Part shown: positions 21,490 to 32,581 of the stretch, one piece after another
Numbering within the stretch: position 1 is the stretch's first letter
Layout: each line of letters opens with the position of its first letter
NCBI GenBank assembly: GCA_024734495.1
Contig: JALMQS010000055.1
Span: 8,963,652 to 9,027,651, forward strand
Reading direction: 5' to 3'
DNA length: 64,000 nt
Source: Forficula auricularia
Lineage: Eukaryota > Arthropoda > Insecta > Dermaptera > Forficulidae
Program-made: the position numbers and the translations under genes
The notes under the pieces: generated by a model
Seen by the model: only the letters and a program-made list of their open reading frames with translations
What the model was told of the DNA's origin: nothing
The model's database searches: none

Positions 21490-21880
21490 AAAATACTCGA
21501 AAAAATGTATTTCATATACAAATCAAAATACTTTTGTTTGAAAAAAATTATGTTATATTCAAAATTGTTCAGTTATTATATACATATAAAAATTAATGTG
21601 TGTGTTTTGTTCGCGTTTTATGAATAGATTTGGTGGGGTGAAGGGTGATCGGAGGAGGAGGGTCCAGAGGGCCAGGGAGGAGGTTGGTGGGGTGGAGTGC
21701 GATTGAAGAAGGGGAGGAGAAAGTTCTGTTGGTGAAGAATGATAGGAGGCCAGGGGGTCAAGGGGATATTTAATAATTTGCCGTATGAACTTGTAAAAAA
21801 AGTGTATTTAAATATTTTCGATTAAATACAAAATACTCATAATAATTTATTTGAAATATCAAATCCAAAATACTATTGGA
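21490..21880. other. Non-coding interval with a G-rich patch
   Basis: 21640-21770 is a purine-rich stretch (GGAGGAGGGTCCAGAGGGCC type). No gene was recognised. Confidence 0.3.
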
Positions 21881-21881
21881 A

Positions 21882-22117
21882 AATTAATTAACAGGAATAG
21901 CAGGGAATTGATAAAAATAAAAAACAGAGTTTTTATTAAATGGGCCAGACAAAAAGGATTAAAGGATGTTTCGTCGCGTAGTGGAACTGTCCTTTGACAA
22001 AGAGTGATAGAACGAGCCACTGAGGAAGTCGAAATTAATCGACGAAACGTCTGGCCCATTTAATAAAAACTCTGCTTTTTATTTTTATCCAATTCCCTGC
22101 TATTCCTGTTAATTAAT
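21882..22117. mobile_element. 236-bp ribozyme palindrome, class B
   Basis: Left arm ATTAATTAACAGGAATAGCA and right arm TGCTATTCCTGTTAATTAAT are perfect complements. They extend inward through CAGAGTTTTTATTAAATGGG. The right arm holds an intact hammerhead-like motif (22016-22055); the left arm holds a truncated relic reading GACGAAACATCC on the minus strand. Confidence 0.8.
22016..22055 (+). ncRNA. Hammerhead ribozyme-like motif, class B, best-paired copy
   Basis: Helix I GCCA (22016-22019) pairs with TGGC (22052-22055). The core CTGAGGA (22020-22026) leads to helix II GTCGA...TCGAC (22028-22043), GAAA (22044-22047), a C-G step, then TC (22050-22051). All conserved hammerhead positions are present and both helices I and II pair perfectly. 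Helix III is a single C-G step plus the A-U closing pair, as in Penelope-type minimal ribozymes thought to act as dimers. Confidence 0.75.
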
Positions 22118-22119
22118 GC

Positions 22120-22785
22120 TTATTATGGATACGAGTGATCTACTATTGGAAAACTTTGTAAATGTATTTGAAATACAAATACATAAATATAAGTAAATAC
22201 AAATATTTTAAAGTGTCTACAGGTCTTATTGATGTTTGTAAGTGGCTATTCCGGGCCGATCTAGTAAAGACCATCATTTACAGTTTAATATTTACATGGA
22301 TTTTTACTTTATATTGTTTAATAAATGTTAAACTCACCTCCCTAAGAACTAACCATGATGAAACCATCCGCAGGGAATAAAAAATATATGGAAAGTGTAA
22401 AGTAAATTTTTCATATGAATTTATTTCTTCACTTGGACCAAGCGAGTTATTGATTTCTAAAGAGAAATTACGATATTTTATTTTAAATAATATTTTATTC
22501 TTTTCAAATGAATGGCTGACCACGAGCTAAATACTGCAGCGAAAATTCATTCCATCCTGGTGAGTTGATCAATCAATTTTTAATTCAATTCCATTAAATA
22601 TCTACCTTATATAAATGTCACTATTAAATTATTATCAAATGTTTATATGGTGGGGTAAAAAGCCATAGCCATTGAATAAGCCTTTCAGCCCTTTAAAAAA
22701 TGTTTACAAAATATAATTATTTTTTAAATATTCTTATTAGAAAATAATTTAAAAAACGCCATGATAAGGTGGTTAAATTACATGT
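22120..22785. other. AT-rich interval
   Basis: Short frames only; no gene supported. Confidence 0.35.
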
Positions 22786-22798
22786 CAGAAGAGAGTTT

Positions 22799-23017
22799 TT
22801 TTTTTTTATTTATTTAATGTCACCGGGAACAAAGCCCATTTAGACAGCACATAAGTAAAGTGTTAGTAGGATTAGTGAGGGAGCCGAGTTTTTAGCCGGC
22901 AGAAATTTTTATTCGTCAGCCAGGATCGAACCCCGGCCTCCCACTACAACATCGTCATAATCGAACGATGCCGAAGCGAGGACAGTGCGTTAGCAAACTG
23001 AGCCAACCCGACTCCCC
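22799..23017 (-). mobile_element. tRNA-derived SINE, family S3, with 13-bp TSD
   Basis: On the minus strand GGGTTGGCTCAGTTTGCTAA contains the A box and CGGGGTTCGATCCTGG the B box. The body includes GGGCTTTGTTCCCGGTG and ends ATTTAATAAATAAA-type sequence with a long A run. The TSD CAGAAGAGAGTTT is exact at 22786-22798 and 23018-23030. The perfect 13-bp TSD suggests a fairly recent insertion. Confidence 0.92.
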
Positions 23018-23030
23018 CAGAAGAGAGTTT

Positions 23031-23860
23031 AAAATCAAAGTTTTCTCAATGCAAGGGTTCACATCGGGCTACAGGAATGTACCTCCTTGGTGCTACACTT
23101 CTTAATCCATATCATTAAAAAACATGATAATTCAAGAAAACATGAAAAGACTCTAATGTTCGTTCTGGTACCAAACTTTTTTTATTTTTTGTAAAGCTTG
23201 AATTAGAAGACGAGACTTTTTGTTTATTTATTTTTATTTTTTATTTAACATTTGGCTATCGAAACGAAAGTTAATGCTATTTCATCGCCTCTCATATCGT
23301 TTTACTATTTTTTTTATCTAATGTAAGTAAATGTAAAAACTTTTTTAATAACTCTGGTCACTATTTGGAAATTTAGTGATTTGACAATTTTCCGTTAAAT
23401 AACGGCCTGAGCTAGCAATGTTAAATTAGGCAGAGATGAATAGTTTGTTAATGCAAACATGTGCCAAACTTTAGTACATTAGTTGCAGGCATTCAGTAAC
23501 TCCAAATATGACAATGTAATTTTTTTTATTTTCTAGATTTTCAAATCAGGAGTTCTGAAGGTAGAAATTCTTCGTAAAAAATAAATAAATAAATAAAAAT
23601 ACAAATATTTTAGTACCAGAACGAACTCTCCACGAATTTCTTGGGTTATTCTAGATATCATAACCCACCCACACGTACAAACAAATGTTTCAATATGATT
23701 TTTCCACGTTTCAGACATTTTTAAACAGTTCCAAAATTTAAGTGACTTGTAGAATTTAATTTTATAAATTAAATGGTTCATTCAGTCACATAAAATAACT
23801 CAAATAAACATAAAATTACTCTATTTTTTAACTGAGTTCAAAAAAGGAGAAGGTTCTCTG
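23031..23860. other. AT-rich interval with repeat fragments
   Basis: 23600-23700 (ACCAGAACGAACTCTCCACG) is similar to 58395-58460 (GCCAGAACGAACTTTAAACG), a shared repeat. No gene seen. Confidence 0.35.
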
Positions 23861-23869
23861 TTCGACTGA

Positions 23870-24180
23870 ATTTTTTTTTTTTTTTTTTGTGCCTATTTTA
23901 CCTCATATCTCCGCCAATTGTGAACCGATTTTGAAAAATTTTTTGCATTGGGTTCAGTCTACCTTCCGATTGGTCCCATTTTTTTCATAGGCATTAGACC
24001 TTTTTTGTTAGGTTTGCTCATGCCTAACTTCTTTGTTTATGAACCGATTTCAATGATTCTTTTTTTATTGGAAAGGGGGTATCTTAGGGATGGTGCCATA
24101 TTAATTTGGTCAAGTTCTGATGATATGATCACTATTAATAACATCACTAAAAAGAGAAAAATAAAAATAATTTTTAAGAA
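23870..24180 (+). repeat. Leader of the GAAGTCGGTTTTATTT repeat, copy 1
   Basis: Contains AATTGTGAACCGATTTTGA, GAACCGATTTCAATGATTC and GGGGGTATCTTAGGGATGG. The same blocks in the reverse direction occupy 33240-33500 next to the second palindrome, so leader and palindrome belong together. Confidence 0.65.
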
Positions 24181-24482
24181 AAAATAAAACCGACTTCAAA
24201 AAAATTAAATACAACAAATAAAATACACTAAAAGGTATAAAATAATTATCAACTTATTTAGTTACAACTAAACTACGAAATATTAACATGAAATTATTTT
24301 TTTAAGTCGGTGCCAAACATATACCTTTTATGAATCGCATTGGCACCGAGTACAAAAAGTAATTTCATGTTAATATTTCGTAGTTTAGTTGTGACTAAAT
24401 AAGTTAATAATTATTTTATACCTTTTAGTGTATTTTATTTGTTGCATTTAATTTTTTTGAAGTCGGTTTTATTTTTTTTAAA
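24180..24482. mobile_element. Palindromic MITE, copy 1
   Basis: ATAAAACCGACTTCAAAAAA at the left mirrors TTGAAGTCGGTTTTATTTTT at the right, and the arms (about 130 bp) pair along most of their length. The central loop contains GAATCGCATTGGCACCGAG. Copy 2 is at 32582-32992. Confidence 0.8.
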
Positions 24483-24599
24483 AAATTATTTTTATTATTT
24501 TATGTGACTGATTAAACCCTTTAATTTATAAAAATTTTAAACGCGAAGAGAAAAGTAAAAAAAAAAGAAAATTTGGAGTAGTGAATGCCAATAACACCT

Positions 24600-25350
24600 T
24601 TAGATATTAATATCAAAATCGCCCCTTCTATCCAGCTAGATCCAAATTGATAGAAAGCGCAAAGTGTATATTCAGATGATTTGCATGATATCGCTAGAAT
24701 ATATGATAAGATCGTGAAGAATTTGCATATAGAAATATTATTTTCTGTTTCGTTCCGCCACTACTCCCTCCATCTTGATCACCCTCTTGCATATGTCCAA
24801 CACATATCATATCCCAAATGTCATAAAAATCACCAGCAATCCACCCTTGATTCGTTTCTATTGAATACATGGAGTTAGAGAAATATTTGTTCATCTATTT
24901 TACCATCCCCTTTGCCAAATCCCCTTCGCCCTCTTGCTTTATTATTTTTCTCTATCATCGAGGGTTGTTGATAAGGAGCGTGTATTATCAGATTGAGAAA
25001 ATGTTCAACGACACCCTATGTCTGCATCTTCTACAGTTCTAATCTTATTCGATAACCAGAATGAAGTTCTTTCGGCTTATTTGCAGATTAATAACTTCGA
25101 TATATAGAATATATTTGCATGCGTTGAATTATTTCTCTCTATTCCGCAAATGGAAATGGAAAAATATTAGATATTCCTTAGTATAGCTTGAGATAAGTAG
25201 GTCTTGCTAGAGTTCCCTGAGGAATTGAAGAAATCTCCCTAATTCAATCTAATAACCAGTGATAAGAATGCATTTCTCATCTTCCCTTGACTTCAGTTTC
25301 TTCATTTCTCAATGTAAATGTAAAGGAAAAAGTGACATAATTTTTAAGAC
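24600..25350. other. Unassigned interval, somewhat less AT-rich
   Basis: No clear repeat or exon was recognised on either strand. The short frames lack start context, splice pairs or domains. Confidence 0.3.
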
Positions 25351-25359
25351 TCTAAAGGC

Positions 25360-25391
25360 AGTAGTACTAGTAGTAGTAGTAGTAGTAGTAC
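25360..25391 (+). repeat. AGT microsatellite
   Basis: About nine AGT units, with one imperfect unit near the start. Confidence 0.9.
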
Positions 25392-25482
25392 GATTTCCTC
25401 AAATATTAGAGACATGACAATTATTTTGTTGAACTTAGAACCTGGAAATTTGTTAAGGTTTGATATAATCTTGTAGGATATA

Positions 25483-25920
25483 CAGGGTGGGCCATAAAGA
25501 TCTACCACATTTTGAAGAGGTATAAAAAAATGAAAAAATTTAACTAGAAAAAACTGAATATATTTTCGAAAAGAAATAATTTTTTTTTTTTAATTTGTAT
25601 CAGACAAAAAAAGGGGGAGGAGGGTCAAAAATGAAAATTCTAGCCCTTTTGACCAAACTCAACCAAATTTTGTATACATATTCTGTGGACCCCCAGAAGG
25701 CTAAAAATGCAAAAACTAACCAAATTTTATATTGTATTTTAATTGAAAGGGCTAGAATTTTCATTTTTGACCACCATTTTTTTGTCTGAAAATGTTTAAA
25801 ACACATCTAAAAAAATCTATTTTATGTTCTTTTCAAAAACAGTTTCATTTTTTTTCTAGTTAAATTTTTTTATTTTTTTATACCTCTTCAAAATGTGGTA
25901 GATCTTTATGTCCCATCTTG
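25483..25920. mobile_element. 438-bp foldback MITE with mariner-like ends
   Basis: Starts CAGGGTGGGCCATAAAGATC after a TA; the reversed right end reads CAAGATGGGACATAAAGATC. The arms continue as CTACCACATTTTGAAGAGGT. The inside includes ACTCAACCAAATTTTGTATA and TGCAAAAACTAACC, also found in the R family. CAGGGTG-type ends are common among mariner-like elements. Confidence 0.72.
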
Positions 25921-26189
25921 CATTATAGGAACCTATGGATATTCAAAAATAAATAAAATAGATAATCATTTCTTTAAATCTTTAATTATATTTTACTCAG
26001 GTCACAAAAAAATCAATTAACGTGTTAAATAATATAACCTTTTCAATTTAAATAAAACATTTTTTTAAATTAAAATTAAAGGGAATAAAAAATAATTGAA
26101 TAGAAGAACACGTGTTGCTTTGTGAGTTTTTGTATTGTAAATTTTTTTATATATACCCTTAAGTTCATACAAGTTCTTTTAATATTATA

Positions 26190-26575
26190 AATTTCCATGA
26201 CTAATTATATTCATAAGGAGAAGTCAATGAGTTTATCCTCTGCTTTAAGTAAATAAACATTTACCTATATATAATGAATATAATACGTTTGTGAAGGGAC
26301 CAGCTTACTATTACAACAAAATGAACTTACCTACATCCAATCGGGTATTTGATCCTATGAGAAATAACAGATAGAAAATTTATAATTAAAAAGACTGATG
26401 TTAAAGGTCAAATCCTCGAAACTATAGTCTCTAACAAATAGATTATATAGGTATAACTACCTATAATCTATTATATATAGGTATATGTTTATTTGCATCA
26501 AATAAAGGATAACCTCATTGATTTCTCTTTATGAATCATCAACTCTGCTACTGTCAGAAAACTCTTTTCAATTAA
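26190..26575. mobile_element. Class A ribozyme element with tails on both strands
   Basis: A reversed tail fragment (TAAGGAGAAGTCAATGAG, 26213-26275) is followed by the motif at 26392-26432 and a forward tail (GTTTATTTGCATCAA to TCTTTTCAATTAA, 26487-26575). Tails facing both ways echo the head-to-head arrangement of the other copies. Confidence 0.6.
26392..26432 (+). ncRNA. Hammerhead-like motif, class A, one core base changed
   Basis: CTGATGT (26395-26401) in place of CTGATGA, then an AGG...CCT helix II, GAAA, CTATAG and TC (26428-26429). Loss of the invariant A9 predicts an inactive ribozyme. Confidence 0.55.
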
Positions 26576-27005
26576 TCATAATCACATGAGAATCATAATT
26601 TGAAGGTTTTTTTCACTAACTTATTTTTCCCTCTAAAATGAAATCTAATTAAGGAGGTTCGGGGCTGTTTATCATTTTTATAAGAAAATTTCTCAAATTT
26701 TTACCATAGAATTATTGATGCATTAAATATTTATTCCCGAAATTTGAAGTTGATCGTCTGTTCCATTACCGAGAAATAAATTATTGAAAATTGTTCTTTT
26801 AACATGGAAGTAAATGGACCCAACTTTTAAAAGAGCTATAACTTCTATACAAATTATACCATTTTCAACAAATTTATACAGATCAATAATTCAACTTTTA
26901 TGAATCGAATGTTACATTTTTCAAAATATTTGACAGTCTAGTTAATTAGTTATTCATAAATGTAAAAAATAAAAAGTTATTTGCAGCCAACAGAATATAA
27001 CAAAA

Positions 27006-27238
27006 CAATAGGTTTTTTTGACAATTTTTATATTTTATTAACGTATTTTATTAATTTTTGCCCAACGTTTCGTCCGTTTCCGGACTTTATCAAGTGCTCA
27101 ATCAGCTAACACATTAAACGTCTATAAAATAGTGAGACCATCGAGAAAACAATCAGTGTACTATAATATTAGCCAACACATATATTCAATTTATTTAAAT
27201 AAAAAATGGACATGAAACAACTGAATTTAATAACAAAA
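27006..27238 (-). mobile_element. Ribozyme-bearing insertion with 9-bp TSD
   Basis: Copy 1 of the host repeat shows the empty site (GAATATAACAAAAGTACTAG). In copy 2 the site is split and ATAACAAAA is duplicated at 26997-27005 and 27230-27238. The inserted 224 bp carry a hammerhead-like relic. This gives both the length and the TSD of a short ribozyme element. Confidence 0.72.
27063..27096 (-). ncRNA. Hammerhead-like relic with strong helix II
   Basis: On the minus strand, CTTGATAAA stands where CTGANGA is expected. It is followed by a perfect GTCCG/GAAA/CGGAC hairpin, GAAA, CG and TT. The 5' core is damaged; helix II and the GAAA block are intact. Confidence 0.45.
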
Positions 27239-27639
27239 GCACTCGTGTAGAATTCCAACTCTATTTCTTCAACCCGTTTTTGTGTTAAATAAATGTTTTT
27301 ATAATGAGAAAAAATTTATCTCAAAATTCTTTTTATTAATATTATCAAAACAAAGAGTTGTTTTTGTTTTTGTTTTTGTTTTAATGTATATCCAAAATGA
27401 AATGTTGTAATAATAATTGTATCTTGAAGGTGGTCGTTGATGGCCATAAAAGCATAAAAAACGACGTTAAATATAGGAAAAAAAAGATTTTTATTCGAAA
27501 TTATCCTCATTATTAACAATTATTTTATATAAAAATTTAGTAAGCAGACGTTGTCACTCTGTAGAAATACAAAAGATTTTTTCGAAGATCAACCAGATAG
27601 ATAAGCTGACTTGAACTCCCTTAAAAGCGTGAGCTATAT

Positions 27640-28560
27640 ATAATTAAAAAATAAATTCAGAGACTGAAGAAATTGTGTAAATAATTTCAAAATCCAAGAT
27701 AGATATAGCCACTGTGTTCTCCTGGAGGGTCAGAGCTAAAAAACTGACCATGTTTCAAGATTTTAAATAAATTACCATTGCGTTAAATCCACTTACACTT
27801 TATTTAAATTATTTAGATGGACTTTAATTCGCCCTAACGACCACATAGATTTACCTCCAAACGAGTTTCATTTTAATAAAAATTACAAAAATATTTAGAT
27901 TTATAAAAATAAAATAATAATAAAAAAATAACTCAAGCAAATATATTGTCGCCTGAATAAATCTCCCTCATGGTAGAAAATTGTATTACCCCCCCTTGAT
28001 GTCCGAGAGGTACAGTTAGCCCCGAGGCGTCGTCGTTCATTATACGCTTGAAATTGACTGACCGTTCACTAATCTGAAGATCAAATTACCACCACTCATA
28101 TATATCTGCTTGTGGTATAAGCCCTCAAGCTCTGATTCTGACGAGGGAAAAAATAGAGTAGCCAACAGTGAGATAAACAATGTAACATTTTATCAGCACA
28201 TTTTGATGGTTGTGGAGTAAATGAGGGGTTGCACATCCATGTGGGGCTAGTCATATCTCAGGGGTACTTCAAATCAAACTCGCTACTCGTAAATTATGTC
28301 ATAATTGTAAAATTAAAAAAAAATCCTTACCCTTTAATGGACGGATGGATGAAAGATAATCTCCTACTGGCTGGACTAAATTACGTCATTCGATTAAACC
28401 TGAGTAGAGTTTTCGGGCAATAATTAAATTTTTCAAGGGGGTTGTTTTTTTTAATTATTGTTTGATTGGTTAAAAAAATATTTTTAAAAATAAGTAAAAT
28501 CATTGAAAATATTTTTTCAGTTAAAATTTATTGATATTTATTTATTTATCGTAGGCCTTT
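27640..28560. other. Interval without recognised genes
   Basis: 27985-28060 (GATGTCCGAGAGGTACAG, GAGGCGTCGTCG) is less AT-rich and unique in this window. It could be conserved non-coding DNA; no frame is convincing. Confidence 0.3.
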
Positions 28561-28582
28561 TACAACAGCATAGTAAAGACCA

Positions 28583-28650
28583 GTGTTCCCTAACATTTTT
28601 TGTGTCATACCCCACCTAACCCTTTCTAACATTTTCATGCCCCCTATGTA
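28583..28650 (+). repeat. hAT-like terminal sequence (single end)
   Basis: CAGTGTTCCCTAACATTTTTTG resembles a hAT start, and the text following it (CATACCCC..) fits the type. No partner end was found. Confidence 0.3.
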
Positions 28651-28995
28651 AAGTTGCTTATAAAAGACCTAAATTTTGTTGTTATTTATTATATAAAAAT
28701 TACAAAAACAAAATTTTGTTGATTAGTATTTTGAATGATTCTACATACATTTAAGAGTATTCTATATCTTCTTGTAGCTACTTTTACTATCAAATTTTGT
28801 TTACTTTTATTTTTTCAAATAAGGGTAAGTAATTTTGTAGATTTTTACATTTAAACTAAATTTAATTATCTAGTTACTTTAAGATCTTCCTTTCTTCCGC
28901 GCTGTTATTATTATTATTATTATTATTTTTAAGATTTTTTTCCTAAGATAATTTACTAATTTTAAATATATTTTTTTTTTAATTTTAGAGGAAAA

Positions 28996-29196
28996 ATGGC
29001 TAAAAATACATTTAAAAAAAAATTCGTAACCAAAAATAAAGTTGATGTTATTTTGAGGTTACTTTTTTGCTTACTGATAATTGTTTTATTGAACACGAAC
29101 GAACAGTCGGAATGTATGCTCATAGTTGAAAACGATGACAGAATAAGGCGAACGAAACGTAGTAGTTCTATTGTATTATTAGTTCACGTTCAATAA
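28996..29196 (+). CDS. Candidate small secreted peptide (66 residues), last exon
   Basis: A T-rich tract and acceptor (TTTAATTTTAG) end at 28988, eight bases before the ATG. AATAAA follows at 29246-29251, fifty bases past the stop. The product has a basic start (MAKNTFKKKF), a hydrophobic segment at about residues 18-33 (VILRLLFCLLIIVLLN) fitting a signal peptide, then NEQSEC. The basic motif RIRRTKR is followed by SSSIVLLVHVQ at the C-terminus. The dibasic site and short tail are reminiscent of a processed peptide precursor. No known family is recognised, and a chance frame in AT-rich DNA is quite possible. Confidence 0.28.
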   Translation: MAKNTFKKKFVTKNKVDVILRLLFCLLIIVLLNTNEQSECMLIVENDDRIRRTKRSSSIVLLVHVQ

Positions 29197-29439
29197 TCAT
29201 TATAAATAATTAATAATTTGTTATTTAAACAAAATTTCAATCCTTAATAAAGTTATTCACAAAAATATATCTTTAGTAGCTTTATATGTTATTTATATGT
29301 TTTTTACAATATACAAATTTAAAAGGGTGAAAAAGGATGTTGAAATTTGAGGAAAAAGTTTTAAGACTCGTTAGTCTGTGAATTAATAATTATAAATGAA
29401 AATAATTAAATTTAGACCTTCAATTCGATTTATGTAATA

Positions 29440-29843
29440 CATGGGTCTTAAACATTTCCGAGTCGCGCCGCCTTTTTTCAATCAACAATTTTCCATGGCG
29501 CCCTATTAATATTATTTATTTTGGCCGCGCAGGAGGGGGCCTCCTCTTACAACAGATTATAATTATTTACAAAATTGGGTCTATAATTGGTGGTGGTTTA
29601 CATCTATCTCTCTCTCCCTCTTTATTTACAGAAGTAGCATGTTATTTTAATATTTTGAGTAAAAGTATGTCTAATCATAAATAAGAGATAAAAATAAATA
29701 AATTTTTAGCTTTTCACTTTATTTTTTTTGTCTGGTTAGGCCAAATTAATATCTTGCTTCAATTAATTATCAATCTTCGCGGCGCACCTGTGAAGAGGCC
29801 TCAGCTCCCCGGAGCGCCACGGCGCACAGTATGGTTGCCTCTG
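29440..29843. mobile_element. hAT-type MITE, uninterrupted copy
   Basis: Left terminus CATGGGTCTTAAAC and the reversed right terminus CAGAGGCAACCATAC correspond to CAGAGGTTCCTAAAC of the copy at 54749. The interior GAGTCGCGCCGCC, CGCGCAGGAGG and CGGCGCACCTGTGAAGAGGC is shared. Flanking ATGTAATA (29432-29439) and ATTTAATA (29844-29851) fit an 8-bp TSD with one change. It shows the empty target site for the LINE nested in the other copy. Confidence 0.8.
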
Positions 29844-29851
29844 ATTTAATA

Positions 29852-30360
29852 TTTTCGAACTTTTAGAGTCAAAAATTTCTAATTATTTGAAATAAGACCA
29901 TGTTTCTTAAATACTATATATATATTTATGTTCAATTTGTTGATTAATTAATAAATAATTAACATTTCTCTGGCTTCGAAAGAGAAAATAAAATAAAAAA
30001 TCGATTGTTCAAATTTTCGCCATCTAATTACCCTAAAAAACGGTTAGTGGCACCATCTATATTTCATTACACTTTTTTTTTGTTATTTTATTATAATAAA
30101 ATCGCTTAAAAAGTACTTTTGATAATTTTCCATTGAATTTAATTCGGAGATATTTGGCCCGCCTGGTAATCTAATCGAGTAACGGGATTCTTTCAATCAG
30201 GCAGGCATTTTCGATTTAGTTGTGGTCGAAAATTCATCGGATCAACACCAAAGGAGACCTACACTCACCCAAAGGTAAACAACCCTTAATATATTATCCA
30301 GCCCTATATTCTATATTATATATAGTATATAAAATCCACAAACTATCCAGTGACTATAGT
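29852..30360. other. Interval without genes
   Basis: 30140-30290 holds a less AT-rich, possibly conserved stretch (TATTTGGCCCGCCTGG, CTAATCGAGTAACGGG). No motif gives it a role. Confidence 0.3.
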
Positions 30361-30361
30361 G

Positions 30362-31302
30362 AACGATCATCATCATTGAGTATACAGTCCTAACGCTGGT
30401 TTGATGCAACGATCCGTCTCCACTCGACTCTGTCTCCCGCCAGCTGTTTGACCTCTCTAAATGTCTGGCATCCCATATCCCCCAATTATTTGGTTGAAAT
30501 ATTCTAATCTGGGTCTTCCCCTTCCCCTTTTCTTTCCCACCTCCCCCTCCAAGATATCCCTAAGCAGTCCCCCATGTCTCAGTGTGTGCCCCATCATCTG
30601 ACCTCTTCTCTTCTTCAGACTCTTCCACAATGTTCTTCTTTTTCCGATTATTCCAAGAACTTCTTCATTTGTAATTTTATCCATCCATTTGATATTCATC
30701 ATTCTTTTGTAGCACCACATTTCGAAAGCCTCTAATCTCTTTCTCTCCTCTTCTCTAATTGTCCAGGTTTCACATCCGTACATGGCTATGCTCCATACAT
30801 ATGTCTTCAATAGCAACTTCCTGTTTTCTAAGCTGATTGAGGAGGAGCATAGTAGTTTTTGTTTTGAATTAAACCCCATTTTTGCTTGGGCAATTCTTGA
30901 TTTAATTTCGTTTTCGCTCCTCCCATCCCATGTTATTTTACTTCCTAGGTAGCGGAATTCCTTAACTCCTTCTAGGTTTGCTTGGTAAATATTGATGCAT
31001 TCCTGTTTCGTTTGTTCTTTTTTTGTACATACTAGGACCTTGGTTTTATTCTTGTTTATTTTCATTTTCATTTCTTCTATTAGGATTTGGTTAATTCCAT
31101 TCAGGGCGTCCTCTAATTCTTTTTTATTGCTTCCTAGAAGGGCAATGGCATCGGCAAATCTTAACATAGCGATCTTTTGACCTTGGATTTTGATACCTGT
31201 ATCAATTTTGTCTTTGAATTCTTTAATCTCTTCTTCTATGTATAAGTTGAAAATCATGGGTGACAGCACACATCCTTGTCTTACACCTTATTTTATTTGG
31301 AA
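30362..31302 (-). mobile_element. 5'-truncated RTE-like LINE
   Basis: The minus strand carries the second half of a reverse transcriptase and its C-terminal region, then a short 3' part ending GATGATGATC. The 5' end is cut just before the GVRQGC motif, where a TAA (31300-31302) stands. Confidence 0.85.
30457..31299 (-). pseudogene. Reverse transcriptase, C-terminal half, RTE-like LINE
   Basis: Begins GVRQGCVLSPMIFNLYIEE (RT block 4), then LRFADAIALLGSNKKELEDA, which is the active-site block; the family has two Asp here, and the second is Ala in this copy. The thumb and C-terminal parts follow: EFRYLGSKITWDGRSENEI, SIAMYGCETWTIREEERKRL, EAFEMWCYKRMMNIKWMDKI, MMGHTLRHGGLLRDILEGEV, and GKKRGRGRPR. 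Order and motifs fit RTE/BovB-type LINEs. The N-terminal endonuclease and first RT blocks are absent. The Asp-to-Ala change predicts no polymerase activity even if expressed. The frame is otherwise open for about 280 codons, so the insertion is not very old. Confidence 0.88.
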
Positions 31303-32580
31303 GTTTATTTTATAGTGAAAGAATTCGAAATAAATTGGAGGAAAAAGTGAAACTTTTTCAAGAATCGGTCTTGCAGTTTCAGTGAATTAATTATTTTAAA
31401 TGAGAAATAGTTAAATCTGGTTTTTATTTAGTTTTTTTTTTACCTAGAATATAAATTCAAAATCTATGCTCGCCAGTTAGAGTCACAGTAAATAAGTGTT
31501 TTTTACATTTCTATCTGAATTTTAGTGAAATCAAATAATTAAATAACTCGGGCTCGATTTCCAAGTGGGTGAAACAACCTTATAAGTATATTTATTTTAC
31601 TCTTATAGAAATATATCGAATATTATTTCAAAACATTTCCAAGTTGTTAATTAATTGAATATTCTCTCTATAAATATATTATAATCACGAGTATCCTTTA
31701 GTCCAAGAGCAATAGTCAAAAGGCCGCTCCTATAATAATAGAAACTAAGAAATTAACTTCTACTAGTCTAAAACAGGTCTGAACTTGTATTAATTTGGAA
31801 TCCTTGCCTTACCTGCTATAGAGGAAAAGAGATTATTATTCTATCCGTGCCCTTTTTAGTAATTTTCCTCAATTAAATACTTTTTTTAAATTTAATTCAT
31901 TTGATCTAATACTAGTGGAACATCCATTTGACATTGCATTTTAAAGTTTTGGGTAGGAATTACCCGAGAGTCCGTCCCCCTGAGGACCGGGCCTCGAATT
32001 GGCTTACAGTATCACCTCTTGAAAAACACACATGTTACTAGAGATGTTGGAAAGAGGAGGAGATCGGTAAAATGACCCTCTCTACGAAAAAGTAACCTGT
32101 TGTAATAGTAAGCTGGTTACTTTTATTGGAAAGATTGAATTGAAAAGTTTGAAATCCACTGGTTTTCAACTTTCAAGCCCAAATCTTTCGCTGTTTTCCA
32201 ACTCATCATAATTAAAGACCTTTAAAAATTTCACATTTTTTTTCAATTTTTTATTTAAACAGTTTCGGATTTCTTGTCTTCGTTATTACTCTAGTTTCTT
32301 TGATTTAAGAGCAGATTTTTTATTTATGTATTTGTAATATTTCTGGACAATTAACTTAATTGAAATTATTCTATTTGCTTATATGTTTCTAATTATTATT
32401 TATTTACCAATTCGGGCGCTATAAAATTTGTAGTTGGCAGCACTTGATGGCAACGCCTGTATTTAGACAACCTTATTAGACGAAAAATTGAATTTTTCAG
32501 GGATTGACTAAAGACGTCAGCTGCCAGCCATCTACGATCGTATATATGCTGTTAGTTTGCTACAATAAAAATAATTTTTA
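31303..32580. other. AT-rich interval
   Basis: No gene. 31950-32100 holds a less AT-rich patch (GAGTCCGTCCCCCTGAGG) without recognised function. Confidence 0.35.
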
Positions 32581-32581
32581 T

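Larger units (their letters stand above)
26655..27620 (+). repeat. Dispersed repeat, copy 2, with ribozyme insertion
   Basis: Collinear with 7055-7485 plus 8686-8865. It is interrupted by 27006-27238 (below) and by a T/G-rich piece at about 27357-27485. Confidence 0.75.

Noticed and set aside
23948..24187. 79-residue frame, and the related minus-strand frame at 33273-33467
   Set aside because: Both fall in the shared leader of a dispersed repeat and end in repeat sequence.
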